Assembly: GCF_009795715.1 (NCBI RefSeq)
Contig: NZ_WTCR01000002.1
Location: 372,001 to 436,000, forward strand
Direction of reading: 5' to 3'
DNA length: 64,000 nt
Source: Labilibaculum euxinicum
GTDB taxonomy: Bacteria > Bacteroidota > Bacteroidia > Bacteroidales > Marinifilaceae
The notes under the pieces were generated by a model, which was not told where the DNA came from, made no database searches, and saw nothing but the letters and a program-made list of their open reading frames with translations. Positions 33,795-43,440 of this stretch are shown one piece after another. Numbering within the stretch: position 1 is the stretch's first letter; every line of letters starts with the position of its first letter. Both the position numbers and the translations under genes were made by a program.

Positions 33795-33822
33795 CAATCC
33801 CATTCTTTATTTCGTGGGATTG
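33795..33822. repeat. perfect 8-bp inverted repeat in the 33472-33986 gap
   Basis: CAATCCCA (33795-33802) and TGGGATTG (33815-33822) flank a 12-nt loop. A CAAAGCTTTG palindrome lies just upstream. The 515-bp gap is otherwise AT-rich and non-coding; it probably holds the promoter of the sugar-nucleotide genes. Confidence 0.4.
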
Positions 33823-33986
33823 AGGAAACGAAGTAGTGCCCAAGTTCTTCCTTTATTAGGATTTTATTGCCTTAATAAACCTCTCTCTATTCCTCCCTCC
33901 CTCTTCTAAATTTAATCTAACATATTACATCATTATGCAATTTTGATGTTGTAGCTGTATACTTGAAACTTTGTAAAAAAAATCAG

Positions 33987-35213
33987 ATGGGTAGGGAGAT
34001 TGTGATGGTTGATCTGATCGGGCAATACACCAGATTAAAAGATGAAATTGATTCAGCAATAAATAGAGTTTTACTATCAGGTAAATTTATAAATGGCCCG
34101 GATGTAAGCTGTTTTTCTGAGGAATTCGCTCAATGGATGGGCATAAAGCATGTTATTCCATGCGCCAATGGCACCGATGCTTTGCAATTGGCAATTATGG
34201 CTCTGCAATTGCAACCGGGAGATGAAGTTATTGTTCCATCATTTACTTATGTTGCAACCGTAGAAGTAATCTCATTACTTGGGTTGAAGCCTGTATTTGC
34301 GGATGTAGATCCTAACACATTTAACTTGGATGTTAATGATGTACAGAAGAAAATTACAGAAAAAACTAAATTAATTATTCCAGTACATCTCTTTGGTCAA
34401 TGCGTAGATATGGAAAAAGTAACCCATATCGCAGAAAAATATAATTTAAAGATTGTTGAAGATACAGCACAGGCTGTTGGAGCTGTTTACCATTATTCTG
34501 ATGGAAGGTCGGTTAAGGCTGGAACTATAGGTGATTTTGGAACAACATCTTTTTTCCCATCAAAAAATCTGGGATGCTTTGGTGATGGAGGAGCGTTATT
34601 TACAAACAGTGACGAATTAGCAGCCAGAGCCGGAATGATGGCTAATCATGGTCAAAGAATAAAATACCACCACGATGTTATTGGTTGCAATTCCAGATTG
34701 GATAGTATTCAAGCGGCCATTCTGCGAATTAAACTTCGCTGTCTGGACGAATTTACTGAAAAAAGAAGGTGTGCAGCAGCCTATTACCATAGTCAACTGA
34801 GATCTGTTCGGGGCATTTCAGCTCCTTCTTGTTCAAACTTCTCAACGCATGTTTACAATCAGTTTACTCTTAAAATTGATTTAAGTGATCGATTTCATAT
34901 TAGGTATATAAGAGATAAACTGCAAAATGAACTGAAAAAAAGAGGAATTCCTTCAATGATTTATTATCCAATTCCTCTTCATCTGCAAAAAGCATATTGC
35001 AACCCGGACTATCCAACTGGCTGTTTACCTGTGTCGGAGCGACTAAGTGAAACAGTGTTATCAATCCCAATACATACGGAAATAAAAGTGGATGAATTGA
35101 AATTTATCACTGATTCCATTAAGACAATTATGAATAATATCCTGATAAATGTTCCTATTTCAAACAATAAATTTAAATGGAAGAAAACTATTTTGCCCAC
35201 GAATCTGCTGTAA
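33987..35213 (+). CDS. DegT/DnrJ/EryC1-family sugar aminotransferase (WbpE-like)
   Basis: PLP-dependent transamination of a UDP-3-keto-sugar. ATG at 33987 ([17 protein letters not shown]) is preferred to an upstream TTG. Family markers: [41 protein letters not shown] and [15 protein letters not shown] with the PLP-binding lysine in PSKNLG. Length about 408 residues. Beside WbpD- and WbpB-like genes, the likely substrate is UDP-2-acetamido-2-deoxy-3-oxo-glucuronate, giving the 3-amino sugar. The 3' end overlaps the acetyltransferase gene by 37 bp, indicating coupled translation. Confidence 0.88.
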   Translation: MGREIVMVDLIGQYTRLKDEIDSAINRVLLSGKFINGPDVSCFSEEFAQWMGIKHVIPCANGTDALQLAIMALQLQPGDEVIVPSFTYVATVEVISLLGLKPVFADVDPNTFNLDVNDVQKKITEKTKLIIPVHLFGQCVDMEKVTHIAEKYNLKIVEDTAQAVGAVYHYSDGRSVKAGTIGDFGTTSFFPSKNLGCFGDGGALFTNSDELAARAGMMANHGQRIKYHHDVIGCNSRLDSIQAAILRIKLRCLDEFTEKRRCAAAYYHSQLRSVRGISAPSCSNFSTHVYNQFTLKIDLSDRFHIRYIRDKLQNELKKRGIPSMIYYPIPLHLQKAYCNPDYPTGCLPVSERLSETVLSIPIHTEIKVDELKFITDSIKTIMNNILINVPISNNKFKWKKTILPTNLL

Positions 35214-35755
35214 TTGATGAAGACTGTAGTATTGGGCAAGGAACAAAAATTTGGCATTTTAGCCATGTAATGAGTGGATGCACAATTGGTCCAAATTGTA
35301 ATCTTGGACAAAATGTATTGGTAGCTAAGGGAGTTATTTTGGGCGAGAATGTAAAAGTGCAAAACAATGTATCCTTATACACCGGAGTAATTTGTGAAGA
35401 CAATGTGTTTTTGGGACCTTCTATGGTTTTTACGAATGTAATTAATCCGCGGTCAGCCATTATCAGAAAGAATGATTACAAAGAAACGATTATCCGCAAA
35501 GGAGCTAGTATCGGAGCCAATGCAACAATTATCTGTGGTACTGAAATTGGTAAATATGCTTTTGTAGGAGCAGGTGCGGTGGTAACAAAATCTGTTAAAG
35601 ATTACGCTTTAGTTGTAGGAAACCCATCTAAACAAATTGGTTGGGTAAGTGAATATGGACATAGGTTGAATTTTGATGAAAATGGGTTCGCAACTTGCTG
35701 GGAAAGTGGTCAGGAATATCTTATTAAAGATGAAATGGTGTGGAGGAATGAGTGA
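35177..35755 (+). CDS. UDP-3-amino-sugar N-acetyltransferase (WbpD/WlbB-like)
   Basis: 192 residues, almost entirely left-handed beta-helix hexapeptide repeats ([81 protein letters not shown]). The [11 protein letters not shown] loop is characteristic of WbpD/WlbB enzymes, which acetylate UDP-2-acetamido-3-amino-2,3-dideoxyglucuronate using acetyl-CoA. Trimeric, cytosolic. Overlaps the aminotransferase gene. Confidence 0.92.
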   Translation: MEENYFAHESAVIDEDCSIGQGTKIWHFSHVMSGCTIGPNCNLGQNVLVAKGVILGENVKVQNNVSLYTGVICEDNVFLGPSMVFTNVINPRSAIIRKNDYKETIIRKGASIGANATIICGTEIGKYAFVGAGAVVTKSVKDYALVVGNPSKQIGWVSEYGHRLNFDENGFATCWESGQEYLIKDEMVWRNE

Positions 35756-35765
35756 GTATATTGGA

Positions 35766-35864
35766 ATAGGATCTAAATTTATTCAATCATGAGAGAAGTT
35801 AAATGATTGAATTATAGATGTTAACCAACATTATGCCTCTGTGCAGATTTGTTTGTAAAATGTG
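35766..35864 (+). repeat. intergenic repeat of the polysaccharide locus, copy B
   Basis: Second copy of the two-block element at 32051-32164, without the GTCCCG hairpin (replaced by a short AT-rich stretch). It ends about 10 bp before the oxidoreductase start codon. Confidence 0.65.
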
Positions 35865-35873
35865 GTTTTGGTG

Positions 35874-36965
35874 ATGATGAAAAGTAGAAAAATTCGGTTT
35901 GGAATTGTTGGGATGGGGCACATTGGGAAGCGGCACCTGGAGATGATCAAGTGCAATAATGATGCTGAAATAGTTGCTTGTTGTGACCTGTTGCCATTGG
36001 AAGAATTGGAACTTTATATTCCAGGCATTCCTTTCTATAGGAATTATGATGAGATGTTGTTAAATCATAAAGAGATGGATGTTGTTAATGTGTGTGTGCC
36101 AAATGGTTTGCATGCTAACATGTCCATAAATGCTCTTAATATGGGATATCATGTGGTTTGCGAAAAACCAATGGCGTTAAGTAAATCTGATGCTGAGCGG
36201 ATGTTGTATAAGTCTCTCGAGGTTTCTCGGCATATTTTTGTTGTAAAACAAAACCGATATTCTCCACCGGCAATATGGCTGAAAGAGATTATGAATCAGG
36301 AGTGTTTAGGTCAGATTTATATGGTTCAATTGAGTTGCTTTTGGAACAGGGATGAACAATATTATCGACCAAATTCTTGGAGAGGACGGCAAAAAGAGGA
36401 TGGTGGAACATTATTTACACAATTTTCACACTTTATTGATATTGTGTATTGGCTGTTTGGAGATATTAAGAATGTGAAAGGAATATTTAAGGATTTTAAA
36501 CACGCCAAGCTCACGGATTTTGAGGACTCGGGTGTTGTGAGTTTCGAATTTGTTAATGGAGGAATCGGATGCTTAAATTATTCAACTGCAGTCTATAAAA
36601 GAAATTTGGAAAGTTCTATAATCATTATCGGTGAAAAGGGGACGATTAAAGTGGCTGGTCAGTATATGAATGAGGTTGTTTATTGTGACATAGAAAATTA
36701 CACCATGCCGGAACTAAAACCATCTAATCCTCCAATAGATTATGGAGCTTATAAAGGATCTGCTCAAAATCATCATTACGTGATTGCAAATGTGGTTGAT
36801 AAGATTCAGAATAATGGAGTTATAGCCACCAATGCACTTGAAGGTTTGAAAGTTGTTGATATTATTGAACGAATTTATCAGTTAAGAGATTTGATTGAAA
36901 TAAAACAAAAAAATGAATGGGTAAGGAATTATAAATTAAATGGAGTAAATCAGAATGATATTTAG
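35874..36965 (+). CDS. Gfo/Idh/MocA oxidoreductase (WbpB/WlbA-like)
   Basis: About 363 residues. Rossmann fold FGIVGMGHIGKRHLEMI, the family motif VVCEKPMALSKSDAE with the catalytic Lys, and KQNRYSPPAIWLKE. In the Wbp pathway this enzyme oxidises C3 of UDP-GlcNAcA with NAD+, feeding the WbpE-type aminotransferase. Context (WbpE-, WbpD- and UDP-sugar dehydrogenase genes on both sides) supports that role. The start is ambiguous: GTG 35862, ATG 35874 or ATG 35877; I use 35874. Confidence 0.88.
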   Translation: MMKSRKIRFGIVGMGHIGKRHLEMIKCNNDAEIVACCDLLPLEELELYIPGIPFYRNYDEMLLNHKEMDVVNVCVPNGLHANMSINALNMGYHVVCEKPMALSKSDAERMLYKSLEVSRHIFVVKQNRYSPPAIWLKEIMNQECLGQIYMVQLSCFWNRDEQYYRPNSWRGRQKEDGGTLFTQFSHFIDIVYWLFGDIKNVKGIFKDFKHAKLTDFEDSGVVSFEFVNGGIGCLNYSTAVYKRNLESSIIIIGEKGTIKVAGQYMNEVVYCDIENYTMPELKPSNPPIDYGAYKGSAQNHHYVIANVVDKIQNNGVIATNALEGLKVVDIIERIYQLRDLIEIKQKNEWVRNYKLNGVNQNDI

Positions 36966-37216
36966 AAACTGTTTAAAATTCATTTATTTTTTGATAAAAT
37001 TTCCAAAAAATAAGCAGCTTCTTAGTTAAACCGATACAAATCACTATAAGAAATGTGTGATATTCCTGATATTTTTTGTGTAAATAAAGTAATGGTTGAA
37101 ACGTTCATAAGTTAATAATTAGTAACTCACACACGAGCATGATTATTTCCTCATGATAAGTTCTCCGGATTTATATGGACAGGCTATCCGACAACTAAAA
37201 AACAAATTATACTCAG

Positions 37217-38479
37217 ATGAAAAATGTGAAAATCGCCGTTATCGGACTTGGGTATGTTGGTTTGCCTTTAGCAATGGAATTTGGTAAAATATATCCAACG
37301 CTGGGATTTGATATCAACGAAAAAAGGGTGCTTGACCTGAAATTGGGTTTGGATTGGAGAAAAGATATGGGGGCTGATAATTTTAAATCATCCATTCATT
37401 TGCAATTCTCCAGCGATCCGGATCAGTTGAGAGGATATAATGTATATATCGTTGCGGTGCCAACGCCTGTAAATAAAAATAATCATCCGGATTTAACACC
37501 TCTTTTTGATGCTTCTAAATACATTGGGAAGGTACTTAAAAGAAACGATGTTGTAATTTATGAATCTACAGTATATCCAGGTGCAACCGAAGAAGATTGT
37601 GTTCCTGTGTTGGAGGAATACAGCGGTTTAGTCTATAATAAAGATTTTTATTGCGGCTATTCTCCGGAAAGAATTAATCCAGGGGACAAAGTACACACTC
37701 TTACAACAATTTGTAAGATTACTTCCGGTTCTACACCAAAAATTGCTGATTTTGTTGATCGGCTTTACAAATCAATTATTACAGCCGGAACCTATAAGGC
37801 ATCATCAATTAAAGTAGCTGAAGCGGCAAAGGTTATTGAAAATTCACAACGCGATATAAATATTGCATTTGTAAATGAGCTGGCAGTAATCTTTAACAAA
37901 CTAGGGATTGATACCAATGAAGTTTTAGAAGCCGCTTCCACCAAATGGAATTTTTTATCATTTAAACCAGGTTTAGTTGGCGGGCACTGTATTGGTGTTG
38001 ATCCATACTATTTAGCTCACAAGGCTTTGGAAGTGGGGTATAATCCTCAAATTTTACTGGCAGGAAGAAGATTAAATGATGATATGGGTTTGTTCATTGC
38101 ATTTAATGTTATCAAGGAAATGGTTAAGAAAGGTTTCCGTATTCCCGGATCAAATATTTTGGTGATGGGAATAACTTTTAAGGAAAATTGCCCGGATATC
38201 AGAAATTCGAAAGTGATAGGTTTAATTAAGGAACTTAAGGAGTTCGGCTGTAATGTTGAGGTTTATGATCCTTGGGCCAATCCGATTGAGGTTAGGGAAA
38301 GATATGATTTGAAAATAATACCTTACCTGAATGGGAATAAGTACGATGCTATTGTTGCAGCGGTTGCTCACGATGAAATTCGGAAGGTAGATATAAAGAA
38401 CCTGAAAAATGGCCACGATTCTGTTGTTTATGATGTTAAAGCAATCTATCCACGTCATCTTGTAGACGGACGGTTATAA
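37217..38479 (+). CDS. UDP-N-acetylhexosamine 6-dehydrogenase (TviB/WbpO/WbpA type)
   Basis: 420 residues. NAD-binding N-terminus IAVIGLGYVGLPLAMEFG, catalytic cysteine in LVGGHCIGVDPYYLAHK, and the UDP-binding C-terminal domain (MGITFKENCPDIRNSKV). It oxidises the 6-hydroxymethyl of a UDP-HexNAc to the uronic acid using two NAD+. The YSPERINPGD segment and overall length look closest to the TviB/WbpO branch, yet the neighbours suggest it supplies UDP-GlcNAcA to the WbpB-E-D steps. A 250-bp spacer precedes it, so it may have its own promoter. Confidence 0.9.
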   Translation: MKNVKIAVIGLGYVGLPLAMEFGKIYPTLGFDINEKRVLDLKLGLDWRKDMGADNFKSSIHLQFSSDPDQLRGYNVYIVAVPTPVNKNNHPDLTPLFDASKYIGKVLKRNDVVIYESTVYPGATEEDCVPVLEEYSGLVYNKDFYCGYSPERINPGDKVHTLTTICKITSGSTPKIADFVDRLYKSIITAGTYKASSIKVAEAAKVIENSQRDINIAFVNELAVIFNKLGIDTNEVLEAASTKWNFLSFKPGLVGGHCIGVDPYYLAHKALEVGYNPQILLAGRRLNDDMGLFIAFNVIKEMVKKGFRIPGSNILVMGITFKENCPDIRNSKVIGLIKELKEFGCNVEVYDPWANPIEVRERYDLKIIPYLNGNKYDAIVAAVAHDEIRKVDIKNLKNGHDSVVYDVKAIYPRHLVDGRL

Positions 38480-38573
38480 AAACAATCAACAGGAGAAAGT
38501 GCGATGACTGTTTTATTCTTCTCAATAAAATAATTGTATTGATTTTGAACTGGAAATTTTTGAATTTGATGAG

Positions 38574-39878
38574 ATGTATACAAGAATCTTAAAGGGAGGA
38601 GCCATACTTTTATCATCAAATATAGTAGCCTCATTTTTGGGATTTCTGGTTCTTGCAGTTGTTGCTAAAAATATAAGTATTGATGAATTTGGAGTTATTG
38701 GTATTATTCAGTCTTACACCCTGACTGTTGCAGCATTATTAAATTTTCAAACCTGGCAAACAATAATTAAATACTATCCAAGAATAAAGGATGATAAAGA
38801 TCTTATTCAATCCTTATTAAAATTTTCTTTTCGGCTCGATTTAATTACCGCAATTATAGCCTTTGTTTTTGGAATTATATTTCTGGAAATTATTTTCCGT
38901 ACAATTAATTTGCCGGAGATGTATAAGTATTGTGCCCAAATTCATTTGTTAAGCATTTTAACAAAACTTAATGGAACAGCAACAGGTTATCTTCGTGTTC
39001 ATGACAAGTATAATTTGTTTTTTAAATCACAGTTCGTTGCCGGATTCGTTAAATTAATCCTTGTATTGATCGTTTTTTGGCTCAATCTTGGTTTTGTTTA
39101 TATTATAATTGCCTTTGCATTTGGAGAAATTGTTTACGATTTTACACTAAATCTATTTTTTTACAAGGTTTTAAAATCCGACTCTTTAACTGGATTTTTA
39201 AAAAAAAGCACTAAGCTGATTAAAAATAAATACAAAGATATTTTCGAATTTTCATTCTATTCCAATTTAATTTCATCTTTCGATACGATTATATTTCAGG
39301 CTGATATAATGATTGTTTCGGGTTTTTTTGGGGTAAGTTATGCGGGTTGTTTTAAAATGATTAAAGTCATTACTGGATTAATCAATAGAATGGCAGGACC
39401 GGTTTCAATTACAATTTCACCAATAATCAGCGAATTAATTGCTGAAAATAATTTAAAAGAACTCAGGTCTAAATTGCTAAAATCCTTCTTATTCCTAGCT
39501 CTTTTTTTTAGCGCAGGTTATATAATTTTTATTGCTTTAGATGAATTTATGGTTCGAATAGTATTTAACGAAGAGTACTTGAAATATATTTTCTATTTGG
39601 ATTTTGCCATTTTTAATCTCTTTGTGGGATTAATATTTATGGGTATTCATCCTGCAGCCAATTTTTTGGGGTACCACAGACAAATACTCTATATTATTAT
39701 TGTTTTGTCCCTAATTTATTTGCTGCTGATTTTTCTGTTTTACGAAAGTGCCGGATTCGAAATTATTTTTATTGCCCAGTTGGTACAAATATCTTTAGTA
39801 GTAATTTCAAAACTGTATCTCACCAATAAAAAGCTTAATCTAATTGCTTTTCAGAAATCAAGAATAATACATTTTTAA
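38574..39878 (+). CDS. Wzx-type polysaccharide flippase
   Basis: 434 residues with about 12-14 predicted transmembrane helices. Opening ILKGGAILLSSNIVASFLGF and the FGVIGIIQSYTLTVAA motif fit the PST/MOP flippase family that turns undecaprenyl-linked repeat units to the periplasmic face. The protein is very Phe/Ile-rich, as usual for Wzx. Position next to Wzy and the glycosyltransferases supports this. Confidence 0.85.
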   Translation: MYTRILKGGAILLSSNIVASFLGFLVLAVVAKNISIDEFGVIGIIQSYTLTVAALLNFQTWQTIIKYYPRIKDDKDLIQSLLKFSFRLDLITAIIAFVFGIIFLEIIFRTINLPEMYKYCAQIHLLSILTKLNGTATGYLRVHDKYNLFFKSQFVAGFVKLILVLIVFWLNLGFVYIIIAFAFGEIVYDFTLNLFFYKVLKSDSLTGFLKKSTKLIKNKYKDIFEFSFYSNLISSFDTIIFQADIMIVSGFFGVSYAGCFKMIKVITGLINRMAGPVSITISPIISELIAENNLKELRSKLLKSFLFLALFFSAGYIIFIALDEFMVRIVFNEEYLKYIFYLDFAIFNLFVGLIFMGIHPAANFLGYHRQILYIIIVLSLIYLLLIFLFYESAGFEIIFIAQLVQISLVVISKLYLTNKKLNLIAFQKSRIIHF

Positions 39879-39916
39879 TCAATTAATTGAGTTGTTTTTT
39901 GTGAATTTATGTTGTT

Positions 39917-41029
39917 ATGAAAAAAATAGTTCATGTAATATTTTCGCTGAGAGTTGCCGGGGCAGAGAATGTTTGTGTTACTATTTGTAACCATTTAAAC
40001 AAGCAAAAATATAAGGTGTATATTATCACAATTTTCGATGCTGTTCCGTTGGCTGAAAAGCTAAAGAATAATACAAGTGTAACGGTGATTTCTATGGGTG
40101 TACCTTTGAACTCGAGATTCTGGCTTTTTTCCCCGAAAGTGTTTATGAAATTTAGAAAGATACTTAAGGAGATTGCACCGGATACAATACATTCTCATTT
40201 TTGGGGAGTTGGAACATGGATTCTGTCCGTTATTAAAGACCTGCCTATAAAAAATAGAATTGCTACTATTCACACTTCGGGAGGGCATTACAAATCATCC
40301 TATTGGTTTTCCCGTATTGACAGGAATGTAGAGATGTTAACATACAAATTGTTGAATTTTAAATTGGTTTGTGTTAGTGAAGAAGTTCGAAAAACAATGA
40401 AGGAAAAATTAAAACTTTCGAATTCCTCTGTCATTTTAAATGGCATTGACATTGATTATTTTATACCTGTTAATGGCAATGCGGAAAAGAGTACAAATTA
40501 TCCGGTGTTAATTCATGTTGGTCGGTTTTTACCTGCAAAAAACCACTGGGATATTATTCGTTCATTGCCTGTGCTAAAAAAGAAATTTCCGAATTTTAGA
40601 ATGTATTTTCTGGGCGTTGGAGTTAAGGAGCAATTAGAGGAATATTGTAAAGAAAATCATTTGATCGATAATGTATATTTTCATGGTGTGCAGGATAATG
40701 TTTTGAAATATTTGCATCAAGCAGATATCGGAATTTTCCCATCTTCTTATGAAGGTCTTGGATTGGCTTTATTGGAAATGATGAGTTGTGAATTACCTGT
40801 TATAATTTCAGATATACCCGTTTTTAGGGAGATTACCAAAAATGGTACTTGTGCAAAAATTGTAGGTTTGCATCAAATTGAAGAGCTTTCAAATTGCATT
40901 GTCGAATTGGCTGGCGATAAAAAACAGATGAGGGATTTAGGTAAAACCGGTAGAAAGATCGTTATGGAAAAATTCTCTCATAAACAAATGATTTCGTCTT
41001 ATGAAGCTATGTATGATATGATATCCTAG
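39917..41029 (+). CDS. GT4-family glycosyltransferase
   Basis: 370 residues, GT-B fold. N-terminal VIFSLRVAGAENVCVTICN, the donor-site strand LIHVGRFLPAKNHWDIIRS and the E-x7-E region PSSYEGLGLALLEMMSCELP identify retaining GT4 enzymes. It adds one sugar of the repeat unit at the cytosolic membrane face. Donor and acceptor cannot be read. Confidence 0.87.
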   Translation: MKKIVHVIFSLRVAGAENVCVTICNHLNKQKYKVYIITIFDAVPLAEKLKNNTSVTVISMGVPLNSRFWLFSPKVFMKFRKILKEIAPDTIHSHFWGVGTWILSVIKDLPIKNRIATIHTSGGHYKSSYWFSRIDRNVEMLTYKLLNFKLVCVSEEVRKTMKEKLKLSNSSVILNGIDIDYFIPVNGNAEKSTNYPVLIHVGRFLPAKNHWDIIRSLPVLKKKFPNFRMYFLGVGVKEQLEEYCKENHLIDNVYFHGVQDNVLKYLHQADIGIFPSSYEGLGLALLEMMSCELPVIISDIPVFREITKNGTCAKIVGLHQIEELSNCIVELAGDKKQMRDLGKTGRKIVMEKFSHKQMISSYEAMYDMIS

Positions 41030-41063
41030 TTCATATTTTAAGTTGTTCTTGTATAAATACTAG

Positions 41064-42146
41064 ATGACAAAGAAGAAGTTGCTCCTTATTTCACCAAGTC
41101 AGTTTGGATATCTTACTGATTATTATTTCTACTGCAAATACTTGAAAGATGAGTACGTAATTACATTTTTGTGTTTTGATGAAGGTTTAGAGAAAATAAG
41201 CATATCAGGTGTTACGGTTAAATATTTACCTGTCGATGGCAACCGGATTTTACGATATGTCCTGTGGCTGAAATTTATATTCAAAGAATTCAGACAACGG
41301 GATTACGACATTATTTTTTTGTATAGTTTTAAGTTCTGTTCTTTGCTTAAAATATTTTCAGGAAGTAGATTATTGGTTTTAGATATAAGAACCGGATCAG
41401 TTAAAGAAAACTATTTAGTCAATACAATTCAGAATTGGCGACTTCGTTTTGAAAGTTATTTCTTCAATCATATCACAATTATTTCCAAAGGTCTTATTAA
41501 TCATTTAAAAATCAATTCTTCAAAATGTCACTGGTTGCCGTTAGGAGCTGAGATTTTGAAGGATAGCAATTGTGGATATAATAAGCTTAAGTTGTTGTAT
41601 GTAGGAACTTTAAATCACCGGAGATTGCAGGAAACAGTAATTGGGTTTTCAATGTTTTATGAGGAATATGGCGATGAGATTGAATGTTCCTACAACATTT
41701 TTGGTTTTGGATCTGAAAAAGAAGAACGTTTGCTTCAGGATGCAATTAAAGAGTTAAACCTTTCTAAAATTGTACACTTCCATGGGAGGAAAAACTTAAC
41801 TGAAATTCTTGATTATTATAGAGAATCCAACATTGGAGTCTGTTACATTCCTATTACTCCATATTTTGATTTTCAGCCTCCAACTAAAACTTTTGAATAC
41901 ATTCTTGCAGGCATGGTTTGCATAGGTACTGCCACTGTCGAGAATTCCAATTTAATAAATGACGAAAATGGGATTCTTTGCCGCGACACGTCTGAGTCAT
42001 TCTATGAAGCACTTCAGGAATATCACCAAAAGAGACATCTCTTCAAATATGATTCTGTTGTAAGTTCTTTGGAGGATTACCGTTGGGACAAAATCGTAAA
42101 TGGAAACTTTAAACCGTATCTAAACAGATTGATGGACAATGCTTAA
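41064..42146 (+). CDS. GT4-like glycosyltransferase
   Basis: 360 residues. GT-B features are weaker than in the neighbours: KLLYVGTLNHRRLQETVIGF, VHFHGRKNLTEILDYYRESN, and PPTKTFEYILAGMVCIGT in place of the standard E-x7-E loop. The N-terminal half (SQFGYLTDYYFYCKYL) resembles GT4-type acceptor domains. Its 3' end overlaps the polymerase gene by 8 bp, so the two are translated together. Confidence 0.75.
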   Translation: MTKKKLLLISPSQFGYLTDYYFYCKYLKDEYVITFLCFDEGLEKISISGVTVKYLPVDGNRILRYVLWLKFIFKEFRQRDYDIIFLYSFKFCSLLKIFSGSRLLVLDIRTGSVKENYLVNTIQNWRLRFESYFFNHITIISKGLINHLKINSSKCHWLPLGAEILKDSNCGYNKLKLLYVGTLNHRRLQETVIGFSMFYEEYGDEIECSYNIFGFGSEKEERLLQDAIKELNLSKIVHFHGRKNLTEILDYYRESNIGVCYIPITPYFDFQPPTKTFEYILAGMVCIGTATVENSNLINDENGILCRDTSESFYEALQEYHQKRHLFKYDSVVSSLEDYRWDKIVNGNFKPYLNRLMDNA

Positions 42147-43419
42147 ATTAGCGTTTCATAATCTTTACTGGACTTTGATTTTTATGACTGGAATCTTTCA
42201 GTTGTTGGGAATTAATTCCGGAATTTATAAAATAGGAATACCTTTTGTCAGCGGAGTCTTATTTATTTACACATTTGTGTCTAAAGGCAATCAGTTAAAA
42301 TACCCTTTTGTATGGTGGTTTGTTGGATTTACAGGACTAGCGGTAATCAGTTCATTTGTGAATAAAATTGATACTTTTTCCTTACTCTACTTTTTGGTAT
42401 ATACTAGCTTGTCCTATTTGTATTTTATTGTTCTGATCAATGAAAACAGCATTTTGGTAATTTCAAAGGTGATTTCCTTTATCAAACTGCTTATTGCAAT
42501 TCAAATTCCTGCAGTAATTATAAAATTCTTTTTGATAGGACAATCCGAACATGGAGGAATTGGAACCTTATCTATAAATGCTGGAAGTGTGTCTGCAATT
42601 TTCCCTCTATTTGTCATTACAATTTTATTCAGTCTGTATCTCTTCGAAAACAAGAAAAAATATCTGATATATATTATCTGCTTTTGCATTCTTGGGGGAA
42701 TTGGAAGCAAGCGGGCAATTCTCATTTTTATTCCATTAGTCCTGATAATTTGTGGTTTTCTATTTGTTAAGTTAGAGAGAAGGGTTTATTCAGGAAAATT
42801 TATAAGTAAGGTATTGGTGGCCTGTTTAATGGGAGCCGGTATATTTTACTTTACAGCAAAAACCAATAAAACCTTAAATCCAGAACAAAGTAATTGGGGC
42901 AGTTTTGATTTGAATTACATTGCAAATTATGTGAATAATTACACCAGCTCCGGAGGTCGTGATAAATCAGAGATGAGAAGAAAAGATGGTTTGATCTATT
43001 TCATCAATTATACATTAAATGCAGATTCACATAAAATGCTTTTGGGAGATGGAGCAGGTAAGCTTATTGAGTCGAAATACAATCCCCGGGAAGGATCAAT
43101 GGAGAATGAATATGGAGTGAGGTATGGGGGAAGAATGACATTAGTATGGTTGCTTCTGCAGGTTGGCATCCTAGGTACCATAGTGTTTTTGCTATTCTAT
43201 TTGCGATTATTTTCTCTGATTCTAAAAAAATACAGAAGCAATCCTGTCGATTTGTCTTTTTTGGTACTAACCATCGTCTTTTTTATTGATACAGTGAGTT
43301 ATTCGAATGTGTTTCTTCGTTACGAATATTTAAAGGGTTTATACTTTGTTTTGCTTGCTTTAATTTTACTTGATTATAAATACGCCACTACTTATTTTAC
43401 CGATCTGGTTTCACTATAA
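42139..43419 (+). CDS. Wzy-type O-antigen/polysaccharide polymerase
   Basis: 426 residues with about ten or eleven predicted transmembrane helices and one large hydrophilic loop near residues 245-315 (YVNNYTSSGGRDKSEMRRKD, LLGDGAGKLIES), the layout of the Wzy/WaaL superfamily. It would join repeat units on the periplasmic side. Sequence conservation in Wzy is low, so the call rests on topology and context. Confidence 0.75.
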   Translation: MLKLAFHNLYWTLIFMTGIFQLLGINSGIYKIGIPFVSGVLFIYTFVSKGNQLKYPFVWWFVGFTGLAVISSFVNKIDTFSLLYFLVYTSLSYLYFIVLINENSILVISKVISFIKLLIAIQIPAVIIKFFLIGQSEHGGIGTLSINAGSVSAIFPLFVITILFSLYLFENKKKYLIYIICFCILGGIGSKRAILIFIPLVLIICGFLFVKLERRVYSGKFISKVLVACLMGAGIFYFTAKTNKTLNPEQSNWGSFDLNYIANYVNNYTSSGGRDKSEMRRKDGLIYFINYTLNADSHKMLLGDGAGKLIESKYNPREGSMENEYGVRYGGRMTLVWLLLQVGILGTIVFLLFYLRLFSLILKKYRSNPVDLSFLVLTIVFFIDTVSYSNVFLRYEYLKGLYFVLLALILLDYKYATTYFTDLVSL

Positions 43420-43440
43420 TAAGAGGAATCATTTTCTGAA

